Source of the DNA: Verrucomicrobiales bacterium
GTDB taxonomy: Bacteria; Verrucomicrobiota; Verrucomicrobiia; Verrucomicrobiales; DEV007
NCBI GenBank assembly: GCA_013003335.1
Contig: JABDJT010000079.1
Coordinates: forward strand, 1-31,779
Reading direction: 5' to 3'
Length of the DNA: 31,779 bases
In this document: one piece after another, positions 25,989 through 31,779 of the stretch
Position numbering within the stretch: the stretch's first letter is position 1
Layout of the letters: every line of letters begins with the position of its first letter
Position numbers and translations under genes: made by a program
The notes under the pieces: model-generated
What the model saw: only the letters and a program-made list of their open reading frames with translations
Told to the model about the DNA's origin: nothing
The model's database searches: none

Positions 25989-26283
25989 TTCCGCAGGTCG
26001 CCCCAGCAGCTGGCACGATGCGCGAAATTGCTGAATTGCGGACCGAAACTGGCTTCAAAAGAAAAATTGTCCTACGGGCAGGATTCCGCTACCGTTCCGG
26101 AAGTTTCCCATGCTCTGATTTCAGACGGGGACCGCTTGGAAATGGACGAATTCGTTCACAGATCTCTTTTCACGGCTCTTCCCGCCACCGTGGCGGGTGG
26201 AGAATTCGCCCTGCCCGGTATAGCGGGCGAATCCATGACGACGTGTCAAATTTTTCAATACAAACACTTTGCTACGCAAAACA
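25989..26283 (+). promoter_or_regulatory. leader region of the RNase E/G gene with two hairpins
   Basis: The 357-bp gap after mrdA holds repeat copy 6 and then this stretch, which has no convincing gene; short open frames here lack ribosome sites. Two stem-loops lie close to the RNase start: CCCGCCACCGTGGCGGG (26181-26197) and GCCCG-GTATAG-CGGGC (26213-26228). E. coli rne has a structured leader used for feedback control by RNase E cleavage; a similar role here is inference. No clear promoter is visible. Confidence 0.4.
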
Positions 26284-27900
26284 ATGTTCGCCAAAATAAG
26301 GAAATGGTTCGGGCCCCGCAAACTGGCTGAGGGCAATAAAATTGTAATTAACTGCGAAAAACTCGAAACACGGGTCGCCCTGCTGGAGCAGGGATCGCTG
26401 GAAGAATACACGGTCGAACGGGTCAACGATGAAAACATCGTTGGCTCCATCTTCAAAGGTGTTGTCCGTAATATCGAGCCCGGTTTGAAGGCCATGTTCG
26501 TGGATATCGGTTTCGAGAAAAATGCGTTCCTCCACTTCTGGGACGCGATTCCTGAAGCTCTCGATTCCTCCCTGGAGGAAATCCAGCGCGGCGGAAAAGG
26601 CGGCGGTGGGGGCGGACGAGGTGGCAAAGGACGCGGAGGCCGAAAAAAGAAACGCCCGCCCCGTATCCAGGCGAAAGATATTCCGGATTTGTATCCTGTC
26701 GGTTCGGAAGTGCTGGTACAGGTCACCAAGGGGCCGATCGGCACCAAGGGACCGCGAATTACCACGAATATTTCCCTGGCCGGTCGATACATGGTTTTGA
26801 TGCCGCGAAATGACCAGTTCGGGATTTCGCGGAAAATTGAAGATCCGAAGGAGCGCCAGCGTCTCCGGAAAATCATGGCCGAAAAACTGACTGTGCCGGA
26901 CAATATGGGCGTGATCCTGCGGACGGTCTCTGTCGGCCAGAAGGTCCGCTATTTCGTACGGGATTTGGCAATTCTGCTAGATCAATGGGACGAAATTGAA
27001 GAGAAAGCCGCGGCTCAAAAAGCGCCGCTTTGCGCCTTCCAGGAACCGGATTTGATTGAGCGAACCGTGCGCGATTTCCTCACCGACGAAATCGACGAGG
27101 TTCTCTGCGATGACGCGGAGTCCTGCGAGCGCATGAAGGACCTGATCGGCATCATTTCCCGACGATCCAAAAACCGGATCACGCATTTCCAATCACCCCA
27201 GCCGATTTTCGAAAAGCTCGGCATTCAAAGACAAATCGACGATGCCTTTTACCGGCAGGTCTGGCTCCCGAGCGGCGGATATCTCGTGATCGACGAAACC
27301 GAGGCCCTCATCGCAATCGATGTGAACACCGGCCGGGCCAAGAACAAGGACAAGATGATCCTGCAAACCAATATCGAGGCAGCGGAGGAAATTGCCCGCC
27401 AGCTCCGGTTGCGAAATATCGGTGGCCTGATCGTCTGCGATTTTATCGATATGAAGGGCCGCCGGGATCAGATGGCGGTCTACAAGACGATGCGCGAGAA
27501 GCTGAAAAGCGATAAGGCCAAGACTCAGGTCCTGCAGATTTCCCAGCTCGGGCTCATGGAAATGACCCGCCAGCGACTCCACGAAAGCCTCAGTCTCACG
27601 GTGAACGAACCTTGCCACTACTGCCAGGGTCGCGGATCGGTAAAAAGCACCGAATCCATGTCGGTCGAAATTCAGCGGTGCATTGCCGCGATTTTTGCCA
27701 AACATGGCGACCGCTACACGGAGATCGTCGTCATCGTTCACCCGGACGTGCTGGAGCGGTTACGCACCCACGACAGCGAGTTACTGGTCGAACTGGAGCG
27801 CCGCCACAACGCGCGCCTCACGTTCCGCAGCGATCCGACCTACCACCGCGAGCAGGTCGTCGTGGCCGATCCGAAGACCCAGCAGGAAATCCATGCCTGA
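26284..27900 (+). CDS. rng: ribonuclease E/G family endoribonuclease
   Basis: A 538-residue endonuclease that cuts A+U-rich single-stranded RNA in mRNA decay and rRNA/tRNA maturation. Seen: an N-terminal RNase-H-like part; the S1 domain (about 30-160) interrupted by a Gly/Arg/Lys-rich insert (about 101-125); 5' sensor region; catalytic Asp346 (AIDVNTG) and Asp389 (CDFIDM), spaced 43 apart as in E. coli RNase E; and Zn-link CHYC (Cys444, Cys447). There is no long C-terminal scaffold, so the size resembles RNase G, but Gram-negatives with a single copy often use it as RNase E, so the symbol is tentative. A TTG five codons upstream is possible; the ATG at 26284 is preferred. Its stop directly abuts that of the convergent cytochrome gene. 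Confidence 0.93.
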   Translation: MFAKIRKWFGPRKLAEGNKIVINCEKLETRVALLEQGSLEEYTVERVNDENIVGSIFKGVVRNIEPGLKAMFVDIGFEKNAFLHFWDAIPEALDSSLEEIQRGGKGGGGGGRGGKGRGGRKKKRPPRIQAKDIPDLYPVGSEVLVQVTKGPIGTKGPRITTNISLAGRYMVLMPRNDQFGISRKIEDPKERQRLRKIMAEKLTVPDNMGVILRTVSVGQKVRYFVRDLAILLDQWDEIEEKAAAQKAPLCAFQEPDLIERTVRDFLTDEIDEVLCDDAESCERMKDLIGIISRRSKNRITHFQSPQPIFEKLGIQRQIDDAFYRQVWLPSGGYLVIDETEALIAIDVNTGRAKNKDKMILQTNIEAAEEIARQLRLRNIGGLIVCDFIDMKGRRDQMAVYKTMREKLKSDKAKTQVLQISQLGLMEMTRQRLHESLSLTVNEPCHYCQGRGSVKSTESMSVEIQRCIAAIFAKHGDRYTEIVVIVHPDVLERLRTHDSELLVELERRHNARLTFRSDPTYHREQVVVADPKTQQEIHA

Positions 27901-29196
27901 TCAGTTTTCAGATTTCTGAATCTGAATGGATTCGACGATGACCGCGTTTTTGAACCCGGGCAGCAATTTGCCCCGTTCAATCTGTGTTGCACCAACGATT
28001 TCCGCCCGCTTTACTGCCTCATCCCAGTCGGAAACCGCACCCGTTTCTTCCGGGTTCAGTCGCAATTCGAGACGAAACTTTCCGCCCGGCCAACCGCGAC
28101 TGTAGCCTACCGGTTTCGATCGAACAGGGTTGGTTCGTTGATGATACCCTGTTGATTCGCGAAGCGGGCCGGTTTTGGCGACGAGAAATCCCTGGAAAAA
28201 GACGCCGAATTTCGGGTGCTTGATCACTGAGCCTGATGCGACTGCCCCCGGCTCGGGATTCCATTTTTGCTGGTGTGTGTTCCAGCGTGTCATTGTCAAA
28301 AAACCGGTCCTGCCAACCATGGATTCGGGTAAGTCCAGGACGCGAATCCAGATTTCTGTACCGGCGTAACGCGGGTCGTTTGGGAGGTTGTCATCCGATT
28401 TGTAGCTGCCGTTGACCACGGCCGCGTATTCGCGGATCCAGTTCAGGAACGACACGTAGTCTGTATCGTTGAGACGCATTTTCTGGCCGCCCCCGTGGTC
28501 CGATATATCAAGAGGCTTCAATAGCAATTCCGATTTCTCCGGGTTTTCCAGGTCAAGCAATTCGGTGTTTTGCATCAGGTATCTCATCGATGCTCCGGGA
28601 CCGGCAGCCTTCAGCCAGGCCATTTGATCCCCGTGCTTTTTCCGGTGTTTTTCAAATTTTGGTCCGCCCGGCATATGGCAACCGGCGCATCGAAACCGCA
28701 GCGACCAGATATTTCGCACATAGGAATCCAACAGCCGATCTGTCCTGGCGTGGCGAATCACTGCGTCAGGCACGTCAGGTTTCGCAAGTTCCTCCGGCGC
28801 GAGTCCGGGGGCATCCCGAAGCGATTCGTCCGCCGCCGAGGCGACGATCCAGGCCGTAAATGCCTCCAGTTCGGCTTTCCGAACCGCCGGTGCGATCCGA
28901 CTTTTCAGACCGGAGCCAGTTCCGGGGGTCATGGCAATAAACTCGAGAATTTTCGATTCCTTTGGAGCCTCCAGGTCGATTAGGCCGAGATCCCGAAGAT
29001 TTACGAAAGTTTTCGTTGCATCGGGGAAAAGATAATTTTTCAGATCGACGCCCGACAGGTGGCATTCCGTGCAGCTGGACGGGTCGTCCGACTGAAAAAT
29101 CGGGAGAATTCTTTCGGCAAAAATCGCTTCCGGCGTCGCTTTTTCCTCCGCCACAGCAAAAGTCGCGAGAAAAAGGAGCAGGTGCTGAATTTTCAT
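27901..29196 (-). CDS. exported dihaem c-type cytochrome-like protein, with a repeat element inside the reading frame
   Basis: 431 residues with a signal peptide (about 1-16). Two haem-binding motifs are present: CTECH at 42-46 in a planctomycete-type cytochrome domain (ERILPIFQSDDPSSCTECHLSG) and CAGCH at 170-174 in a second domain. The C-terminal third is beta-rich and unassigned. It probably carries electrons in the periplasm. Residues 346-361 are encoded by repeat copy 7, which keeps the frame open because 45 bp is a multiple of three. That segment (ESTGYHQRTNPVRSK) has a character unlike its surroundings. The gene is convergent with the RNase gene with no gap between stops. Function beyond haem binding is unknown. 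Confidence 0.85.
   Translation of the reverse strand: MKIQHLLLFLATFAVAEEKATPEAIFAERILPIFQSDDPSSCTECHLSGVDLKNYLFPDATKTFVNLRDLGLIDLEAPKESKILEFIAMTPGTGSGLKSRIAPAVRKAELEAFTAWIVASAADESLRDAPGLAPEELAKPDVPDAVIRHARTDRLLDSYVRNIWSLRFRCAGCHMPGGPKFEKHRKKHGDQMAWLKAAGPGASMRYLMQNTELLDLENPEKSELLLKPLDISDHGGGQKMRLNDTDYVSFLNWIREYAAVVNGSYKSDDNLPNDPRYAGTEIWIRVLDLPESMVGRTGFLTMTRWNTHQQKWNPEPGAVASGSVIKHPKFGVFFQGFLVAKTGPLRESTGYHQRTNPVRSKPVGYSRGWPGGKFRLELRLNPEETGAVSDWDEAVKRAEIVGATQIERGKLLPGFKNAVIVESIQIQKSEN
28116..28160. repeat. 45-bp interspersed inverted repeat, copy 7 (intragenic)
   Basis: Left arm TCGATCGAACAGGGT, right arm ACCCTGTTGATTCGC. It lies inside the cytochrome gene, in frame and without a stop, and is the only copy wholly within a coding region. 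Confidence 0.88.
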
Positions 29197-29343
29197 GAAG
29201 AGAAGAGGGGTTCAGGAAAAAATTGCTGGACGCGACATCAGTTTATGTGTTTACAATGTCATAACAAGAAAATTTCCAAATCCCATAAATTAAGGCTCGA
29301 TTTTGGGCCGGATAACATCATAAAACGAAGGAAGGAAAGACCC

Positions 29344-29949
29344 ATGCGAGTGACACAACCTCATAGAAAGAATTGGAAAGCGCGCGCAGGTTTCACACTG
29401 ATGGAACTGCTCGTGGTGATCGTAATTATCGGCATCTTGGCATCATTTATGTTTCCCGTAGCAACCGGCGTCCTGCGTCGTGCAGAGGACCGGAATGCGG
29501 AGAATACCTGCCACAACCTGAAGAACGGCATTGCCGCTTACTTTACCGAATATCGAAAATATCCCGTGTTGGGTGGCTCATCCAGCGGCGACGAACAGCT
29601 TTTTTCGGATCACACCCTGATGGATGTGCTTCTCGCAGCAGAAGGTGAAGCCCGTCCCGGTGGTCTCAACCCCCGACGAATCGTCTTTTTCTCCGGTCGA
29701 CAGGCTCGTCCGGCTGCCGGAGGCAAATACCGGAAAGGGATCAAGTTGGAATCCGGCGGGGCCGGCGAACTTTGGGATCCGTATGCGGAATATTACCGCG
29801 TCATTCTCGATACCGATTACAACAACCGGATCATGGCTCCGTCCTGGGCGAGCGATGATTCGAGCGAACTTCCCGCAACCGTGATCGTCTGGAGCGCCGG
29901 ACGGGACAACGAAGACAACGAGGCCCGCGATAATATTACCACCTGGTAA
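29344..29949 (+). CDS. type II secretion pseudopilin / type IV pilin-like protein
   Basis: A 201-residue prepilin. A basic 16-residue leader ending in Gly16 precedes FTLMELLVVIVIIGILASFM, with Glu at position +5 of the mature protein. This is the class III signal cut and N-methylated by prepilin peptidase. The rest is a globular domain with NTCHNLKNGIAAYFTEYRKYP, as in GspG-type major pseudopilins, and an Asp-rich C-terminus (DTDYNN, GRDNEDNEARDN) that may bind calcium. GGAAGGAAAG at 29330-29339 is a strong ribosome site and fixes the ATG at 29344. It is a single-gene unit with a terminator 30 bp after the stop; no secretion ATPase or secretin is nearby. Confidence 0.92.
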   Translation: MRVTQPHRKNWKARAGFTLMELLVVIVIIGILASFMFPVATGVLRRAEDRNAENTCHNLKNGIAAYFTEYRKYPVLGGSSSGDEQLFSDHTLMDVLLAAEGEARPGGLNPRRIVFFSGRQARPAAGGKYRKGIKLESGGAGELWDPYAEYYRVILDTDYNNRIMAPSWASDDSSELPATVIVWSAGRDNEDNEARDNITTW

Positions 29950-29978
29950 ATCGCGGACTGTTTTAAAATTTCCAAATC

Positions 29979-30009
29979 AAAACGCCCGCAGAAACGCGGG
30001 CGTTTTTTT
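29979..30009 (+). terminator. Rho-independent terminator after the pseudopilin gene
   Basis: AACGCCCGC (29981-29989) and GCGGGCGTT (29996-30004) form a perfect 9-bp stem with a 6-nt loop, and the T run continues to 30009. An A run precedes the stem, so it may work in both directions. Confidence 0.93.
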
Positions 30010-30036
30010 GTGCTCGAGGATCCGGAACATTGCAAT

Positions 30037-30081
30037 GCGGACCAACAGGGTTGATTCAGCGAACGAACCCTGTTCATTCGA
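30037..30081. repeat. 45-bp interspersed inverted repeat, copy 8
   Basis: Left arm GCGGACCAACAGGGT, right arm ACCCTGTTCATTCGA. It lies 27 bp after a strong terminator, so ending transcription is probably not its only role. Confidence 0.88.
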
Positions 30082-30195
30082 CGAGACTGCGGCATCGACT
30101 CATTTTTCAAATTTTTTCGCAAAATTGCGCCGAAATATTGCAAAAATTTTAAAAAATGAGTTGCGGAAGATAAAATATCTACGATTCTTAACCAT

Positions 30196-30211
30196 CAACC
30201 ACACGTGGTTG
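30196..30211. promoter_or_regulatory. inverted repeat before the barrel-protein gene
   Basis: CAACCAC-AC-GTGGTTG, with 7-bp perfect arms and a 2-bp centre, lies 20 bp before the ATG at 30232, at the edge of an A+T-rich stretch (30110-30190). It could be an operator. As RNA the loop is too tight unless inner pairs open. No regulator can be named. Confidence 0.4.
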
Positions 30212-30231
30212 TTTTCGGAATCGGATATTTT

Positions 30232-30870
30232 ATGATTGGCTTCCCGTTTCATGCCCGCTTGCTCACCGTGCTCGGCTGCCTTGTGCTGCTGCCGCTCGTG
30301 ACTTTCGGGGACAACGGTTCCGGTGGATTATTTGGGGGAGGGGACCGAACGGTTTTCGCCTACGATTACTTCGATCTCGGGTATCTTCACTACCAGTTCG
30401 ACGATGGGGCGGTGGAGAATGCCTCCGGTTTTGGCGGAAAGCTGTCTCTTCCGATCGTCGGAACCTTTTTCGGCACGGCTTCGCTCGGTTTTGCGACGCC
30501 GGACACGTCAGACGGAGAGAGTCTCGACTACGTGACCTGGAAACTCGGGGCGGGACTGGGGATCCCGTTATCGCACAATTTGGATTTTGTCATCGAGGGC
30601 GGCCTGGCGCGGGAGAAATTCACCGCGGATATCCTGGCTGATCCGGTCGATGGTTATGGCACTTACGTGACGCCCGGTCTCCGGCTAATGCTTGGAGATT
30701 TTATTGAATTGAACGGGGGCGTCTCAATCACAAACATAGACAGTCAGACCGAAACCGGTGTCGACTTGAAAGCGCTGCTGCACTTGACGCCGACGTTGAG
30801 TCTTTTTGGCAACGCCTACTACACCGAGGAGGTAAGTCAGTACGGATTAGGACTTCGGCTGAGTTTTTAG
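30232..30870 (+). CDS. small outer-membrane beta-barrel-like protein
   Basis: 212 residues. Signal peptide (about 1-26, LLTVLGCLVLLPLVTFG), then alternating polar/hydrophobic strands such as FAYDYFDLGYLHYQF, SLDYVTWKLGAGLGIPL and VTPGLRLMLGDFIELNGGVSI, ending in YGLGLRLSF. A terminal Phe after an amphipathic strand is the usual recognition signal for the BAM complex. About eight strands can be counted, so a small eight-stranded barrel is likely; no enzymatic motif is visible. The ATG at 30232 is chosen because a GTG at 30205 falls in the inverted repeat and would bury the signal peptide. A terminator follows. Confidence 0.82.
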   Translation: MIGFPFHARLLTVLGCLVLLPLVTFGDNGSGGLFGGGDRTVFAYDYFDLGYLHYQFDDGAVENASGFGGKLSLPIVGTFFGTASLGFATPDTSDGESLDYVTWKLGAGLGIPLSHNLDFVIEGGLAREKFTADILADPVDGYGTYVTPGLRLMLGDFIELNGGVSITNIDSQTETGVDLKALLHLTPTLSLFGNAYYTEEVSQYGLGLRLSF

Positions 30871-30913
30871 ACATTCGTTCTGAATTCAGCTGCAAGCTCC
30901 TGAGTTGAGGGGT

Positions 30914-30965
30914 AGCCGCGGCCCGGGTTATTGGCAGGTGCCCGGGTCGCGGCTCGTTCCTTTTT
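30914..30965 (+). terminator. Rho-independent terminator after the barrel-protein gene
   Basis: Arms 30914-30927 (AGCCGCGGCCCGGG) and 30941-30954 (CCCGGGTCGCGGCT) form a 14-bp stem with one G-U pair and a 13-nt loop, followed by a T-rich stretch interrupted by CC. Confidence 0.85.
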
Positions 30966-31063
30966 GGGACGACCACCGCAGATTGCCGCAATTTTCCTTA
31001 TCACGTTGATCGGCTGACGACTGGCTTGATCGTTTCCCGGGAAATTGCCATGAATAATCGGGT

Positions 31064-31779
31064 ATGGTCACCCGGAAAGTCAAAGACCTGCCACGCCGGC
31101 TGCAATTGGCGGGAGTGGCACTGGCATTCTCCGTATGCGCGAACGCCCCGGCTGCTGAGGACGAGTTGCTCGCAGGTGCTTACGTTCAGGATGTGACCGG
31201 GTCTTTTGATTCGCTCATCATCAATGGGGGCTTTACCGAAAAACGCCGGGGAAAAATGAATCCGGGTGATCTGAATGCCCGATGTTTTGTTCTGCGGAGC
31301 GGCAAAACCACGATCGCCATTGCCGTGGTCGACAGTTGCATGATTCCCCGAACCGTATGTGATCGTGCCAAGACTCTCGCTTCGAAAGCGACCGGGATTC
31401 CGCCGGAGAACATCCTGATCTGCGCGACCCACACGCACAGCGCGCCGAGCACGATGGATTATTGCCTCGGAACGATGGCAGACCCGCGCTACACCCTGTT
31501 CCTGCCGCCAAAGATTGCCGAGGGGATCAAGCAGGCTCACGCCAGGCTCGAGCCTGCACGTGTCGGCTGGAGCCAGGTAAGCGCCCCGGACTGCACCCAT
31601 TGCCGCCGCTGGATCACCCGTCCGGACAAGATGCAGTCTGATCCCTTCGGTAAGCAAACCGTCCGCGCGATGATGCATCCGGGCTACCAAAGTCCCAATT
31701 ATGTCGGCCCTTCCGGTCCGGTCGACGACGAGCTTTCCGTGCTTTCGATCCAGACTTTAAAAGGTGAACCTCTCGGGGT
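31064..31779 (+). CDS. neutral/alkaline ceramidase-like exported protein, 3' truncated
   Basis: The frame from the ATG at 31064 stays open to the right edge, so the gene continues outside the window; at least 238 codons are visible. A signal-peptide-like start (basic, then LAGVALAFSVCANAPAAE) is followed by a domain beginning AGAYVQDVTG, with LRSGKTTIAIAVVDSCMIPR and the zinc motif ATHTHSAPS (His123, His125). This is the N-terminal pattern of neutral ceramidase and the many ceramidase-like proteins of PVC bacteria. The active-site serine region is beyond the edge, so activity and substrate cannot be judged. In those organisms the substrate is usually not proven to be ceramide. Reverse-strand open frames here are shadows. 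Confidence 0.85.
   Translation, partial: MVTRKVKDLPRRLQLAGVALAFSVCANAPAAEDELLAGAYVQDVTGSFDSLIINGGFTEKRRGKMNPGDLNARCFVLRSGKTTIAIAVVDSCMIPRTVCDRAKTLASKATGIPPENILICATHTHSAPSTMDYCLGTMADPRYTLFLPPKIAEGIKQAHARLEPARVGWSQVSAPDCTHCRRWITRPDKMQSDPFGKQTVRAMMHPGYQSPNYVGPSGPVDDELSVLSIQTLKGEPLG

Noticed and set aside
23713..26058. A 781-codon open frame on the reverse strand over mrdA
   Set aside because: It is antisense to a complete PBP2 with all catalytic motifs, has no recognisable domain and arises from G+C-biased codon positions.
25980..26330. A 116-codon forward frame before the RNase gene
   Set aside because: It starts inside repeat copy 6, overlaps the RNase gene in another frame and has no ribosome site or recognisable motif.
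4932..30081. CRISPR array interpretation of the repeats
   Set aside because: Repeats are kilobases apart with genes between them, and there are no spacers or cas genes.

Overview
The window looks like chromosomal DNA of a free-living Verrucomicrobiota bacterium or a close PVC relative. It is moderately G+C rich, and many of its proteins are of types typical of that group: a membrane-bound-dehydrogenase/HEAT/haem-binding protein, a PQQ-type sugar dehydrogenase, an SHD1-domain metallopeptidase, a CehA-type PHP hydrolase, a planctomycete-type cytochrome, a neutral-ceramidase-like protein and a type II pseudopilin. I see no rRNA, tRNA, CRISPR array, phage or insertion sequence. This placement is inferred from protein types, not from a marker gene.

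Layout. 1-4925: a truncated haem-binding protein, a membrane-anchored unknown and an MscS channel. 5001-10364, forward apart from one nitroreductase: nadB, a secreted unknown, a sugar dehydrogenase and aroK. 10379-13273: ssb, an AP2-like DNA-binding protein and a secreted zinc metallopeptidase. 13326-20849 is a long reverse-strand run: CbiX-like chelatase, sugar epimerase-like protein, CehA-like hydrolase, GNAT, an ECF-sigma stress operon and a YkgJ-type cysteine-cluster protein. 21149-27900: the cell-shape cluster mreB-mreC-mreD-mrdA followed by an RNase E/G gene. 27901-31779: a dihaem cytochrome, a pseudopilin, a small beta-barrel-like protein and the start of a ceramidase-like gene.

The most exciting locus is the reverse-strand operon 20397-17643. 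It encodes an ECF sigma factor, a small single-TM protein (candidate anti-sigma), and what would normally be called two separate genes. Those two ORFs lie in the same frame. They are separated by one in-frame UGA, and the 33 codons between that UGA and the next possible start encode a thioredoxin-like helix. The UGA directly follows a Cys codon and is followed 12 nt later by a 6-bp hairpin with a CGUGA loop, which matches the bacterial SECIS model. I read this as one 634-residue exported selenoprotein: a Spy/CpxP-like LTxxQ helical sensor region fused to a thioredoxin-like domain with a vicinal Cys-Sec pair, controlled by its own ECF sigma factor.

The second notable feature is a family of eight 45-bp interspersed inverted repeats. 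All have a 15-15-15 layout (arm, middle, arm; arms close to CGAATCAACAGGGT and its complement). They are spread over the whole window, mostly between genes, but one lies in frame inside the cytochrome gene, one supplies a stop codon and one sits directly before a start codon.
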